NCBI GenBank assembly: GCA_002413185.1
Contig: DHWM01000197.1
Coordinates: 2,081 to 35,641 of the forward strand
Direction: 5' to 3'
Source of the DNA: Actinobacteria bacterium UBA5182
Lineage (GTDB): Bacteria; Actinomycetota; UBA4738
Length of the DNA: 33,561 nt
In this document: one piece after another, positions 15,857 through 24,746 of the stretch
How positions within the stretch are numbered: position 1 is the first letter of the stretch
Layout of the letters: each line of letters begins with the position of its first letter
The notes under the pieces: generated by a model
The model's database searches: none
What the model saw: the letters and a program-made list of their open reading frames with translations, nothing else
What the model was told of the DNA's origin: nothing
Translations under genes and position numbers: made by a program

Positions 15857-16799
15857 GTGGGCGAGAGGAGTTCGCGGCGGTCGGTGGTCTTGGCCGGCGT
15901 CGCTGCTTCTTGGGGCGGCGTGTGGCCGGGCGGGGTCCGGCGATCGCCCGTCGTCGGGAGGTTCACCGTCGAACTCCGCCTCTTCGCCCGCTCCGGCGTC
16001 CCCCTCGCCCGCCCTGCTCGGATCGGTGATCGCGACCCATCCCCGTGGCCGACGATGCCGACCCGCTCCTGTTCGCGTTCGGCTCGATCTGGGTCGGCCA
16101 CTATCGGGAACAGGTCCTCGAACGGATCGACCCGGCGACAAACCGAGTCGTGGCCCGGCTCCGCACGGGGTACTCCCCGATCGACCTGGTGGCGGCGTTC
16201 GGCTCGGTGTGGACCGCGGACTACGACGGCAACGACCTCTCTCGCGTAGATCCACGAACGAACCGGGTCGTCGCCTCGATCCGGGTGGGGAATTCCCCGG
16301 AAGGAATCATCGCGACGAGCGAGGCCGTGTGGTCGATCGACCAGGGGAGCGGAGTCCTCTCGAAGGTCGATCCGGCTCGATCTGGGTCACCGAGCAGGGA
16401 CCGGGGATGCTCCATCGCTTGGACGAGCGAACGGGCGCCACCCAGGCCAGCATCCCCGTGTGCGGTACTCCAGTGCACGCCGCCGCCGGGCTGGGAGCGG
16501 TCTGGGTTTCCTGCGATCACGAAAGTGTCGTCCAGCGGGTCGATCCGGCAACCAACCGCGTCACCGCCACCATATCGGCGACCCCGGATGCCCGGTTGGA
16601 CCCCCTCGCCGTCCACGGCGGGGCCGTGTGGGTGGTCGGCGACTCAGATAACCGGGTCTACCGCATCGACCCGGCCAAGCTGGCCGTCGTGGCCGCGCTG
16701 ACCCTTGACTCCGAGCCCCGGAACCTGGCCTTCGCTGATGGCGACCTGTGGGTGGCAGGCTTCGCAGCCGGGCAGGTATTCCGGATCCACCTCCCCTGA
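15857..16799 (+). pseudogene. lipoprotein beta-propeller (YncE/Vgb-like) broken by three frame changes
   Basis: The pieces of one secreted propeller lie in order but in different frames. A basic N-terminus (GERSSRRSVVLAGV, from GTG 15857) leads, one base out of frame near 15890, to SLLLGAAC with a lipobox cysteine and a Ser/Pro linker through ALLGSVIATHP. Near 16042 (a CCCC run) the frame moves again into VADDADPLLFAFGSIWVGHY and two blades with DPATNRVVARL and DPRTNRVVASI. Near 16376 it moves back, with probable loss of part of a blade, to GSIWVTEQGPGMLHRLD and three more blades ending GQVFRIHLP. The blade motif GSIWV/GAVWV and DPATNRV is typical. Either a pseudogene or indels in the assembly. 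Confidence 0.72.
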
Positions 16800-17028
16800 C
16801 AACGGCGGGAGCCCATCTCGAGGGCATAACCGTGACCTCGCCCGAAGGTTCGGGCCAGCTCTTCCACGAGCGCGTTCCGCCGCTGCGATACTCGCCTCCG
16901 GTTCGCCAGGACGTTGTCTCTCGAGCACATGTCGGCGCCTCGGCCGATCTTTCATCGGTCGGTGGAACGGATCGCTCTCGACGCCGTCGCGGTTCGGATT
17001 CGGACCGATCAACGTGCTGCTTGACGGC

Positions 17029-17934
17029 TCAGGGGTCCACACCCGACATCGTGGCCAGGACCTCGAAGAGCACCGCGAAGTCCTTCCTCTCCCAACCGAG
17101 GGCTCGAGCCGCGGTGAGCAACTGGTTCGCGGTCGCGGTGGTGGGGAGAGGGACGTCCAGCTGGCGTCCCATCTCCAGGGCCACCAGGAGATCCTTCTGC
17201 ATCATGTTCACGTCGAACCAGGCCTCGTCGGGCTGCCCCAGCACGAACGGCCCCCGGTACTTGATCATCGGAGAGGCGATCACGCTGTTCAGCAGGACGT
17301 GGACCGCGGTCTCGCGACTGATACCGCTCCGCTCGGCGAGCAGCACCCCCTCGCTGAAGGCGAGCATCTGCACGGCGAGGCTGAGGTTCGTCGCGATCTT
17401 CATGGCTACCGCCTGCCCGTTGGGCCCGACGTGGGTGACGGTTGGTCCGATGTCTCGCAGGACCGGCAGCACCTGCTCGACGGTCCTCGCGTCACCGCCG
17501 ACCATGATGGAGAGCTTCCCTTCCTCGAGGGTGGCGACGCTGCCCGACACCGGGGCGTCGAGCATGCTCGCCCCGGCGGCGTCCACCTTCGCCGCGAGCG
17601 CCCGGCTCGCCTCCGGGCTGATGGAGCTCATGTCCACGTACACCTTGCCCGGCGAGAGGCCGGCGACCAGCCCATCGGGTCCCTCCGTGACGGCCTGCAG
17701 GGCGGCGGTGTCGGTAACCATGCTGAAAACGACGTCGGCGGACTCGGCCACGGCTCTGGGCGTGTCGGCCCACCCCATCCCGGCGGCGACGAGCCAGTCC
17801 GCCTTGGAGCGGGTGCGATTGTGGCCCGTCACGTCGTGTCCCGCGTCCAGGAGGCGCTTGGCGATTCGGCCGCCCATGACTCCCAAGCCCACGAAACCCA
17901 GATTGGCCACCGCCGCTCCTCTCTTGGCGCTCAT
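17029..17934 (-). CDS. 3-hydroxyisobutyrate dehydrogenase-family NAD(P)-dependent oxidoreductase
   Basis: This 301-residue beta-hydroxyacid dehydrogenase has an N-terminal Rossmann loop LGFVGLGVMGGRIAKRLL (residues 12-29), the substrate-loop DAPVSGSVATLEEGKLSIM (about 126-144) and the catalytic-lysine region GQAVAMKIATN (K179). The C-terminal all-helical half contains MMQKDLLVALEMGRQLDVPLP. The family oxidises 3-hydroxy acids such as 3-hydroxyisobutyrate, tartronate semialdehyde or 3-hydroxypropionate in either direction. The substrate is not determinable. Its ATG overlaps the livF stop (ATGA), so it is the last gene of the liv operon. Its product therefore probably acts on the imported compound or a breakdown product of it. 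Confidence 0.9.
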   Translation of the reverse strand: MSAKRGAAVANLGFVGLGVMGGRIAKRLLDAGHDVTGHNRTRSKADWLVAAGMGWADTPRAVAESADVVFSMVTDTAALQAVTEGPDGLVAGLSPGKVYVDMSSISPEASRALAAKVDAAGASMLDAPVSGSVATLEEGKLSIMVGGDARTVEQVLPVLRDIGPTVTHVGPNGQAVAMKIATNLSLAVQMLAFSEGVLLAERSGISRETAVHVLLNSVIASPMIKYRGPFVLGQPDEAWFDVNMMQKDLLVALEMGRQLDVPLPTTATANQLLTAARALGWERKDFAVLFEVLATMSGVDP

Positions 17935-18665
17935 CCTCGGTTCGCCGGCGCCGCGCCCAAAAAGAGGCGCGCCACCTCCGGATCCGCCAGCAAGCTCGAT
18001 CCCGTCCCCTCCAGCCGAACCCTTCCCGACTCCATCACCGCCCCGTGATGGGCGATGGCGAGCCCCGATCGGGCGTTCTGCTCGACCAGGAGCACCGTCC
18101 GGCCGCCTTCGTTGATCTCGGTGATGGTGTGGAACACCAGCTGCCGGGCCCTGGGATCGAGGCCGGTCGACGGCTCGTCCATCAACACCAGCACCGGGTC
18201 GAGCATCAACGCCCTCGCGATCTCGACGATCTTCTGCTCTCCACCGGACAGGGATCCCGCTCGCTCGTGGCGACGGTTTGCGACGATGGGGAATCGGTCC
18301 GCGATGTGCTCGATTCGCCTCCGGACCACCGCGCGGTCTCTCAGGACGAATCCACCCATCAACACGTTGTCCCAGACCGACATCGACGGGAACAGGCTTC
18401 GCTCCTGGGGGACGTGGACCACACCGTGGCTCAGGACGGCCTGCGGGCTCAGCCCCCCGATGTCGCGGCCCAGCAGGGTGATCCGGCCCCTTTTCGGTCG
18501 GAGCAGTCCACTCACCGTCTTCAGCACGGTGGATTTCCCCGCCCCGTTCGGCCCGATCAGGCAGGTGACCGCGCCCTCCTCCACGGTGAGGTCGACGCCG
18601 TGGAGCACGTCGCCCCGGCCGTAGCCGGCAACGACGCCCTGCAGACGGAGCAGCGCGGTCCCCAT
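17931..18665 (-). CDS. livF: branched-chain amino acid-type ABC transporter ATP-binding protein LivF
   Basis: This 244-residue ABC ATPase has Walker A GPNGAGKST (about residues 38-46), the Q-loop VPQERSLF, signature LSGGEQK, Walker B VLVLMDEPSTGLD and the H-loop VLLVEQN in which His is replaced by Gln, as is normal for LivF. The QERSLF and EQNAR motifs identify LivF rather than LivG. It energises import with LivG, H and M. The ATG overlaps the livG stop by one base (TGATG) and the stop overlaps the downstream dehydrogenase, so translation is coupled on both sides. Confidence 0.93.
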   Translation of the reverse strand: MGTALLRLQGVVAGYGRGDVLHGVDLTVEEGAVTCLIGPNGAGKSTVLKTVSGLLRPKRGRITLLGRDIGGLSPQAVLSHGVVHVPQERSLFPSMSVWDNVLMGGFVLRDRAVVRRRIEHIADRFPIVANRRHERAGSLSGGEQKIVEIARALMLDPVLVLMDEPSTGLDPRARQLVFHTITEINEGGRTVLLVEQNARSGLAIAHHGAVMESGRVRLEGTGSSLLADPEVARLFLGAAPANRG

Positions 18666-19396
18666 CAGGTTCCCAGGTAGGCGTCCAGCACGAGGGGGTC
18701 TCGCTGCACCTCGGCCGGCCGCCCCTCCGCCAGCTTCGCGCCGTGGTCGAGCACGATGACCGGGTCGCACAGGCGCATGACGAGGTTCATCTCGTGCTCC
18801 ACTACCAGGAACGTGATCCCCTGGCGATGGAGGTCCCGGATGTGCTGTTCCATCGTCTCCACCATCACGGGATTCACCCCGGCGGTGGGTTCGTCCAGCA
18901 GCACGAGCTTGGGCCGGCCCATGAGGACGGCGGCGAACTCCAGGAGCTTCTGCTGGCCGAAGGAAAGCTCCCGCGCCTTGTTGCCCATGAGGTCCCCGAG
19001 GCGGAAGTCGGCGAGCACCTCCTCTGCCCGCCGTCGGTCGGTCGGAGGGACGTCTCGTCCGAGGAGGGCCCACCACGGCCGGTTCGCGGCGACGGCCAGG
19101 TTTTCCACCAGCGTCAGCTCCCGGAAGACTCGCGGCTGCTGGAACGTTCGGCTGAGGCCGGCCCGGTAGAAGCGGGCGGGGTCGGGCCTCGAGGCGCGGC
19201 GACCGTCGAAGGAGACCGCCCCGGCGTCCGGCCGGAGGTATCCGGTGACCATGTTGAAGACGGTGGTCTTCCCCGAGCCGTTCGGGCCGATGAGCGCGGT
19301 GATGGAGCCGGCCGACACCTCGAACGTGCACCCGTCAACCGCGGTGACGCCACCGAAGCGCTTGGTGAGGGCCCTCACCTCGAGGAGCGCGCTCAC
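18665..19396 (-). CDS. livG: branched-chain amino acid-type ABC transporter ATP-binding protein LivG
   Basis: This 243-residue ABC ATPase has Walker A GPNGSGKTT, FYRAGLSRTFQQPRVFRELTLVENL (a LivG-type Q-loop region), signature LSFGQQK, Walker B LVLLDEPTAGVNP and the switch histidine in LVVEHEMNLVM. The LDEPTAGVNP and EHEM pair separates LivG from LivF. The GTG at 19396 overlaps the livM stop (GTGA) and the stop abuts livF. The protein forms the ATPase heterodimer of this importer with LivF. Confidence 0.93.
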   Translation of the reverse strand: MSALLEVRALTKRFGGVTAVDGCTFEVSAGSITALIGPNGSGKTTVFNMVTGYLRPDAGAVSFDGRRASRPDPARFYRAGLSRTFQQPRVFRELTLVENLAVAANRPWWALLGRDVPPTDRRRAEEVLADFRLGDLMGNKARELSFGQQKLLEFAAVLMGRPKLVLLDEPTAGVNPVMVETMEQHIRDLHRQGITFLVVEHEMNLVMRLCDPVIVLDHGAKLAEGRPAEVQRDPLVLDAYLGT

Positions 19397-20406
19397 GAGG
19401 CGATCTCCTCTCGGGCCGAACCGACGGGCAGCCGGGGAGTGGTTCGCCCGTCCCGCCGCCGCGCCACCATGTCGGCGATCGAGGGCAGGATCCCTCGCGG
19501 CAGCAGCAGGATGATCGCCAGGAACACCGCCGCGTACGCGATCAGGTACAGCTCGCTCGCCCCGTACCGGTACGCCAGCCACTGTTGGGCCGGAACCAGG
19601 ATGAACGCCCCGAGCACCGGACCCCACACCGTTCCCGCTCCGCCGAGGAACACCGGCAGCAGCGATCCGATCATGACGAGCGGGTCGATGGCGAACTGTG
19701 GATAGACGTAGCCGATGTAGTAGGCCCACACGGCGCCGATCATCGCGGTCATGCCGACGCTCACGGCGAACGTGAAGACCTTCGCCTCCGTGGCCCGCAC
19801 GCCGACGCCTCTTGCCTTGTCCTCGTCGTCCCTGATGGCGAACAGCATCAGCCCGAGGCGATCCCGCCGGACGTGCCACGTGACCAGCGTGGCCAGGGCG
19901 AAGATCGCCAGAAGGGCCAGATAGAACGGCCGCTCGTACAGAGAGAACGTGGGACTCGGCACCGATACGCCCTGCGAGCCGTGGGTGAGGCCGCGCAGGT
20001 TGAACGCAAGCTGCTGCACCACGAACAAGAGCGTCAGCGTGACGATGGCGAAGGTCATGTGGCGGGTTCGCAGCGCGACCCACGCCACGGGCACGCTGGT
20101 GAGCGCGACGGCGATCCCGATCGCGGGCAGCACCAGGAGGGGCAGGAACCCGCGGGAGCCGATCCCGATGTGGCTGAACAGGATGGCTTCGGAATAGGCG
20201 CCGAGCCCGAAGAAGGCCACGTGGCCGAGCGAGATGTATCCGGAGTAGCCGCCCAGGAGGTTCCAGGCCTGTGCCAGCCCCGCGTACATGAGCACGAAGA
20301 ACGCCATGTTCAGCACCCAGTGCTGCGAGAACACGAACGGGAAGGCCACGAGCGCGCACATCACGACCCCCCCGCGGGCCAGGCCGGCAGCCGACAGGCG
20401 ATTCAC
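19393..20406 (-). CDS. livM: branched-chain amino acid-type ABC transporter permease LivM
   Basis: This 337-residue inner-membrane permease has eight to ten helices. Typical LivM segments are AWNLLGGYSGYISLGHVAFFGLGAY, TFAIVTLTLLFVVQQLAFN with LTHGSQGV, and RLGLMLFAIRDDEDKARGVGV, which contains the EAA-like cytoplasmic loop contacting the ATPases. MIGSLLPVFLGGAGTVWGPVLGA and an Arg-rich C-terminal tail follow. GTG 20406 overlaps the livH stop (GTGA), and the frame, though open far upstream, changes to real LivM sequence only here. The C-terminus overlaps livG by four bases. Confidence 0.92.
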   Translation of the reverse strand: MNRLSAAGLARGGVVMCALVAFPFVFSQHWVLNMAFFVLMYAGLAQAWNLLGGYSGYISLGHVAFFGLGAYSEAILFSHIGIGSRGFLPLLVLPAIGIAVALTSVPVAWVALRTRHMTFAIVTLTLLFVVQQLAFNLRGLTHGSQGVSVPSPTFSLYERPFYLALLAIFALATLVTWHVRRDRLGLMLFAIRDDEDKARGVGVRATEAKVFTFAVSVGMTAMIGAVWAYYIGYVYPQFAIDPLVMIGSLLPVFLGGAGTVWGPVLGAFILVPAQQWLAYRYGASELYLIAYAAVFLAIILLLPRGILPSIADMVARRRDGRTTPRLPVGSAREEIAS

Positions 20407-21296
20407 AGCGCCCCCCGCTCCCGGACCCCGAACAGCCCCTGCGGGCGGAACACCAGGATCACGATGAGCACGATGAAGAAGACGAACGACGACCACGACG
20501 GGGAGATCATGACCGCCACGACCGACTCCCCGACCCCGAGAAGGAGGGCGGCGACGACCGCCCCGCCGAGGCTGCCCAGGCCGCCGAGCACGACGATGGA
20601 CAGGAGCCGGGAGATGAGGTCGTAATGGCTCCCCGGGTTGAACGGGTAGATGATCCCGAAGACGGCGCCGGCCGCGGCGGCGGTGGAGATGCCGATGCCG
20701 AAGCCGAGGGCGGATACCCGGTCGGCGTCGACCCCCAGGAGCTTCGCCGACGTCGGATTCTGCACGGTGGCCCGAACGGAGCGGCCGAACCTGGTCCGAG
20801 CGAGCAGCAGCGAGAGCGCGCTCAGGATCACCACGGAGATGACGAAGCCGAAGACTCGCACTTCCGCGACCCGGTAGCCCAGGATGATCCAGGACCTCTG
20901 GGCGTAGCCGGGGATGGTCGAACGCAGGTTGGTGGTGTAGGTGACCGACAGGACGCCCTCGATTGCCAGGGCCGTGGCCCACGTCACCAGAAGGGACATC
21001 TCCTCGCCGCTCTCGGCACGTAGCGCCCGGATGAACACGCGATGGATGCCAACACCGAGCGCGAACATCACCGGAGCGATCAACAGGATCGACAGCAATG
21101 GATCGATCCCCACCGAGCTGAACAGGGTGTAGCTGAGGTAGGCGCCCAGGATCACCATGGCTCCCTGCGCGACGTTGATGACTCGCATGATCCCGAAGAC
21201 GAGGGTCAGGCCGCTCGCCATGAGCGCGTACACCCCGCCGATCAGGATCCCGAGGATGACGGCTTGGACGAGAAGGTGCATCAGGTTCTCGGACAC
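20403..21296 (-). CDS. livH: branched-chain amino acid-type ABC transporter permease LivH
   Basis: This 297-residue permease with about eight helices shows LivH hallmarks: LGILIGGVYALMASGLTLVFGIMRVINVAQGAMVILGAYLSY, SLLVTWATALAIEGVL, TRFGRSVRATVQNPTSAKLLGVD (the cytoplasmic EAA-like loop) and LSIVVLGGLGSLGGAVVAALLLG with FRPQGLFG at the end. It forms the membrane channel with LivM. GTG 21296 is directly preceded by AAGGGGGAG, which is close for a ribosome site. ATG 21281 five codons later is the alternative. The gap to livK is 39 bases and no terminator is visible, consistent with one operon. Confidence 0.92.
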   Translation of the reverse strand: MSENLMHLLVQAVILGILIGGVYALMASGLTLVFGIMRVINVAQGAMVILGAYLSYTLFSSVGIDPLLSILLIAPVMFALGVGIHRVFIRALRAESGEEMSLLVTWATALAIEGVLSVTYTTNLRSTIPGYAQRSWIILGYRVAEVRVFGFVISVVILSALSLLLARTRFGRSVRATVQNPTSAKLLGVDADRVSALGFGIGISTAAAAGAVFGIIYPFNPGSHYDLISRLLSIVVLGGLGSLGGAVVAALLLGVGESVVAVMISPSWSSFVFFIVLIVILVFRPQGLFGVRERGAL

Positions 21297-21335
21297 CTCC
21301 CCCTTATGGGTGGTGCTCGCCAGGGACTTGGCCGG

Positions 21336-22553
21336 CTAGCCCGCCCAGTTGGGCTTCGGGATCGTCGGCGCCGCAAGGGCCACCGATGCCGGGTAGACCG
21401 GCACCAGCTTGCCGCCGATCCACTCCACCAACAGGTCCTGGCCCTGGGGCTCTCCTACTGAGTTCCACGAGAGGTTCCCCTCCACGCTGGCCCACGAGCC
21501 CTGGTGCAGCGCGGCGATGATCTTCCCGTTGTCGAGCGACCCGACCTTCGACACCACCGCCTGGAGGATCTGGCCGCATGCGTAGGCCTCGGCGGACGTC
21601 GAGTCGATCGGGCCGGGCCCGTACGCCGCGTGATACGCGGCCACGAACTCCGCGTTGCCCGGCGACTTCTCGTCCTCGAACCAGTCACCGGCGCCGAAGA
21701 CGCCGTTCACGTTGCTCGCCCCGATCTTGTCGGGGAAGTTCACCGGGTCGTTCGATCCGTTGGAGAGGAACAGGAACTTCGGGCTGAACTTTTCGCTGAT
21801 CATGGCCTTCACCAGCCCGAAGGCGTCCGCGACCTGAGTTCCACCCACCACGATGTCGGGGCTCGCGTGGGCCAGCTTGGTGACGATGGTGGTGAACTCG
21901 GCCGTCTCGGCCGGATAGATCTGCTTGAAGACCGTCGTGATGCCCGCCGCCTCGAACTTCTGGCGGACCGTCTCGGCGATGGGCGCGGCGAAGGGGTCGT
22001 CGAGCTCGGGATACCCGGCCGTTTTGGGCCGCTGGTCGGCGGGGAGCGACAGGATGTAGTTGGCGAACACCGTGCCGCTGTCGACGACGGGGGCCGGCTG
22101 GACGAAGAAGATGTTGTGCAGGTTCTCATCGAAGATGGCCGGGCCGCCGCCCGCCGGTTCGATGAACGCGTACCCGTACCGGTTGGCCACCTTGGCGGCC
22201 GGAGCGCTGAGCAGAGTGGAAAAGGGCCCGAACACGATGTCGACCTTGTCCTTGGTGATCAGGTTCTGGTAGTTGGTGACGACCTGGTCGGGGCTGCTCG
22301 TGTCGTCGACGATCTTGAGCTGGACCTGTCGGCCCATGATGCCCCCGTGCGCGTCGACGGTCTTGGCCCAGAGCTCGTAGCCCTTCTTGGCGGCCGCGCT
22401 GGGATCGGAGAAGTCGCCGCTGGCCGAGAGCGAGATCCCGATGACGATCGGCTTGGTGTTGGTGGAGTTGGTTCCTTTCGAGCTGCACGCCGCCCCGACC
22501 AGCGCGGCCAGCGCCACGAACGTCGCCACCCCGCCCCAGCGTCCTCGTGACAT
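21336..22553 (-). CDS. livK: branched-chain amino acid-type ABC transporter substrate-binding lipoprotein LivK
   Basis: This 405-residue periplasmic-type binding protein is anchored as a lipoprotein: the signal peptide ends LVGAAC with the lipidated Cys at residue 23, followed by SSKGTNSTN. The mature domain has KPIVIGISLSASGDFSDPSAAAKKGYELW, QVQLKIVDDTSSPDQVVTNYQNLI, VDIVFGPFSTLLSAPAAKVANRYG and IIAALHQGSWASVEGNLSWNSVGEPQGQDLLVEW. These are characteristic of type I Liv/Urt-like receptors. Such receptors bind amino acids, amides, urea, aromatic acids and others, so the ligand is not implied by the name. ATG 22553 follows GAGGAGG. A GTG one codon upstream is possible. A palindromic operator and promoter lie 20-60 bases upstream. 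Confidence 0.92.
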   Translation of the reverse strand: MSRGRWGGVATFVALAALVGAACSSKGTNSTNTKPIVIGISLSASGDFSDPSAAAKKGYELWAKTVDAHGGIMGRQVQLKIVDDTSSPDQVVTNYQNLITKDKVDIVFGPFSTLLSAPAAKVANRYGYAFIEPAGGGPAIFDENLHNIFFVQPAPVVDSGTVFANYILSLPADQRPKTAGYPELDDPFAAPIAETVRQKFEAAGITTVFKQIYPAETAEFTTIVTKLAHASPDIVVGGTQVADAFGLVKAMISEKFSPKFLFLSNGSNDPVNFPDKIGASNVNGVFGAGDWFEDEKSPGNAEFVAAYHAAYGPGPIDSTSAEAYACGQILQAVVSKVGSLDNGKIIAALHQGSWASVEGNLSWNSVGEPQGQDLLVEWIGGKLVPVYPASVALAAPTIPKPNWAG

Positions 22554-22573
22554 CACGCCTCCTCTCGCCCCCG

Positions 22574-22602
22574 GCCATAACCGATCCGGCCCAGGCCTGC
22601 AA
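22574..22602 (-). promoter_or_regulatory. predicted livK promoter
   Basis: Read on the minus strand, TTGCAG (22602-22597) and TATGGC (22579-22574) are separated by exactly 17 bases, about 20 bases before livK. The -35 element lies inside the palindrome at 22596-22613, so a bound repressor would block it. Predicted by eye. Confidence 0.5.
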
Positions 22603-22613
22603 ACCTTTGCAGG
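22596..22613. promoter_or_regulatory. LacI-type operator upstream of livKHMGF
   Basis: CCTGCAAACCTTTGCAGG has two perfect 8-base arms around a central CC. It matches the LacI/GalR-family operator shape TGCAA-N4-TTGCA. It lies 43 bases upstream of livK and downstream of lacI, overlapping the predicted -35. Two related sites precede lacI and the M24 gene. Confidence 0.72.
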
Positions 22614-22649
22614 ACCGCGCCGCATGCTAGGCAGCAGGATCGTTCGAAG

Positions 22650-23684
22650 TCAAACCGGCGGGCCGGACGGCGGAAGCCGTGGGGGCCTGGTCGAGCCCCG
22701 GACCACCAGCTCGGGCGCGATCAGGATGGTCTCGGGATGCTGATCCGGGTTCTCGATCCGGCTCAGGAGCAGTTGGGCGGCACGGCGGCCGATCTCGTAT
22801 TCGGGGATCCTCACCGTCGTCAGTGGCGGCCTGAATCTGTCCACGAACGGCATGTCGTTGAACCCGACCACGGAGAGGTCCTCGGGGCATCGACGGCCGC
22901 TCTCCTCTGCCGCCTCGATCGTCCCCAGCGCGATCAGATCGTTCGCTGCCACGACGGCGGTGAGGTCGGGGTTCCGGGAGAGGAGCGTGCGGGCGGCCTC
23001 GCGTCCGGCGATCTCGGCGAACGCCTCCGACCGGACCATGGGTCCGGCCGGTAGCCCCAGCAGGTTCGATGCCTCGGCGAACCCCGCCGCGCGCCGGGCC
23101 CCCGTGGAGGTGTCGGCGGGCCCCCCGACGTGGCCGATCCGGCGGTGTCCTTGCTGGTGGAGGTGCTCGACGGCCAGCATCATCCCGGCGTGGTCGTCTG
23201 GGATGACGGCCGCCACCCCGCCCCGGTCGATCGTTCGGTTCACCAACACCAGAGGGGCCTGTCGCCCCCGCAGCTCCTCCACCAGCGGATCCCGGCGGCG
23301 GGCCATGGCCAGGAGCAGCCCGTCCACTTGGCGCTCGAGCATCGCGGCGACGTGGCGGCGCTCCTTGCCGTCGTCGTTGTCCGTATTGCCCAGGAACAGG
23401 GTGTATCCGCTCTCGGCGAGGCAGTCTTCCGCCCCGCGCACGATGGGCGGGAAGAACGGGTTGGTGATGTCCGGAACGAGCATCCCGATGATGAACGATC
23501 GGTTCAGCTTCAGCCCTCGCGCCATCCTGTTGACGCGGTAGCCGAGGTCGGACGCGGCCTGCCGGACCCGCTCCACCGTCTCCGCCCGGACCATGGTCGA
23601 ACGGCTGTCATCGAGCGCCCTGGAGGCCGTCGCCACGTGGACACCCGCGGCCTCGGCGACGTCCTTCAGGCGCGGCGTCCTCAC
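22650..23684 (-). CDS. LacI-family transcriptional regulator
   Basis: This 344-residue repressor has an N-terminal helix-turn-helix RLKDVAEAAGVHVATASRAL (residues 5-24), a linker with DLGYRVNRMARGLKLNRS that supplies the hinge helix, and a periplasmic-binding-protein-like effector domain (FIIGMLVPDITNPFFPPIVRG, VDGLLLAMARR, HRRIGHVGGP, AVVAANDLIALGTIEAAEE, DLSVVGFNDMPF). The length is normal. It sits between the E1 genes and the liv operon. TGCAA-N4-TTGCA palindromes, the recognised DNA type for this family, precede it, livK and the M24 gene, so autoregulation and local control are likely. GTG 23684 is the start at the family position. The ribosome site is weak (GGGGAG, eleven bases away). 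Confidence 0.93.
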   Translation of the reverse strand: MRTPRLKDVAEAAGVHVATASRALDDSRSTMVRAETVERVRQAASDLGYRVNRMARGLKLNRSFIIGMLVPDITNPFFPPIVRGAEDCLAESGYTLFLGNTDNDDGKERRHVAAMLERQVDGLLLAMARRRDPLVEELRGRQAPLVLVNRTIDRGGVAAVIPDDHAGMMLAVEHLHQQGHRRIGHVGGPADTSTGARRAAGFAEASNLLGLPAGPMVRSEAFAEIAGREAARTLLSRNPDLTAVVAANDLIALGTIEAAEESGRRCPEDLSVVGFNDMPFVDRFRPPLTTVRIPEYEIGRRAAQLLLSRIENPDQHPETILIAPELVVRGSTRPPRLPPSGPPV

Positions 23685-23725
23685 GGCAGGAGTCTCCCCG
23701 CGGACGCCACATCGCCCGTCATCGT

Positions 23726-23739
23726 TGCAAGCGATTGCA
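23726..23739. promoter_or_regulatory. LacI-type operator upstream of lacI
   Basis: TGCAAGCGATTGCA is a perfect match to TGCAA-N-CG-N-TTGCA, with a central CG pair in the middle four bases. It lies 42 bases upstream of the regulator start and 33 bases after the E1 beta stop, so it suggests autoregulation. Confidence 0.72.
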
Positions 23740-23771
23740 CCGTCGCTACCGCCCCGTCTCCCCGCAGCCCG

Positions 23772-24746
23772 CTATCCCAGGTTCGCCCGGATGGTCTCGA
23801 CGATGCGGGCGACCGATGGCACGGCCGCGTCCTCCAAGGCGTCGGCCGCCGGCACCGGGACGTGTGGGGTCGTGATCCGGATCGGCGCGGCATCCAGATC
23901 GTCGAAGCACTCCTCCGCGACGATCGAGACCAACTCGGCACCCCATCCGCACAGCCGGGGGTTCTCCTCGACCGTCACCAGGCGGCTGGTCCTGCGTACC
24001 GAGTCGAGTATCGTCGCGGTATCGAGCGGGACCAGCGACCGGACATCGATCACCTCGGCCGAGACGCCCTCCTCGGCCAGGCGCCCCGCAGCCTCCACCG
24101 CGCGCGGGACCATGGGTCCCAGGGCGGCGATCGTGAGGTCCTCGCCCACCCGAAGGACCGCCGCCCTCCCCAGCTCCTCGACGTGCTCGCCGTCGGGGAC
24201 CTCGCCCTTGACCGCGTACAGCGACTTGGCCTCGAACACGATGACCGGATCGGGGTCGCGAACGGCGGCGGCGATGAGTCCCTTGACGTCGGCGGGCGTG
24301 GTCGGTGCCACCACCTTCAGGCCGGGAACGGCCATCGCCCAGTTCTCCAGGGCCTGGGAGTGCTGAGCGCCGAACCGCGAACCCGCCCCGTTCGCCGTCC
24401 GGATGACCAGCGGCATCGCCACCTGCCCGTTCGTCATATAGCGGGTCTTGGCGATCTGGTTCGCCACGATGTCCCAGCACGTGGCCAGGAAGTCCGAGAA
24501 CATGAGCTCGACGATGGGCCGCAGGCCGGTCATCGCCGCGCCCATGGCGGCGCCGACGATGGCCTCCTCGGAGATGGGGGTGTCGCGAACCCGATCCGGC
24601 CCGAACCGCTCGAGCAGGCCGACCGTGGCCTTGAACACGCCTCCCGCGGCGGCGACGTCCTCGCCGATGAAGTACACGGTCGGATCGCGCTCCATCTCCT
24701 GCGCGATGCCGGCGGCGACCGCGTCGCGATAGGTCAGTTCCGCCAC
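23772..24746 (-). CDS. 2-oxoacid/acetoin dehydrogenase E1 component, beta subunit
   Basis: This 324-residue transketolase-like protein has ELTYRDAVAAGIAQEMERDPTVYFIGEDVAAAGGVFKAT, RVRDTPISEEAIVGAAMGAAMTGLRPIVELMFSDF, RTANGAGSRFGAQHSQALENW, PTTPADVKGLIAAAVRDPDPVIVFE and a C-terminal EVIDVRSLVPLDTATI with RLVTVEEN. It pairs with the alpha subunit to decarboxylate a 2-oxo acid or cleave acetoin on thiamine diphosphate. The GTG at 24746 overlaps the alpha gene by 13 bases, so translation is coupled. The gene for the E2 acyltransferase and E3 is not adjacent. Confidence 0.92.
   Translation of the reverse strand: MAELTYRDAVAAGIAQEMERDPTVYFIGEDVAAAGGVFKATVGLLERFGPDRVRDTPISEEAIVGAAMGAAMTGLRPIVELMFSDFLATCWDIVANQIAKTRYMTNGQVAMPLVIRTANGAGSRFGAQHSQALENWAMAVPGLKVVAPTTPADVKGLIAAAVRDPDPVIVFEAKSLYAVKGEVPDGEHVEELGRAAVLRVGEDLTIAALGPMVPRAVEAAGRLAEEGVSAEVIDVRSLVPLDTATILDSVRRTSRLVTVEENPRLCGWGAELVSIVAEECFDDLDAAPIRITTPHVPVPAADALEDAAVPSVARIVETIRANLG

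Noticed and set aside
16658..16930. Minus-strand frame MCSRDNVLANRRRVSQRR in the gap before the dehydrogenase gene
   Set aside because: About 40 residues look mildly coding but I recognise no family, there is no ribosome site, and it overlaps the propeller 3' end. Too weak to annotate.
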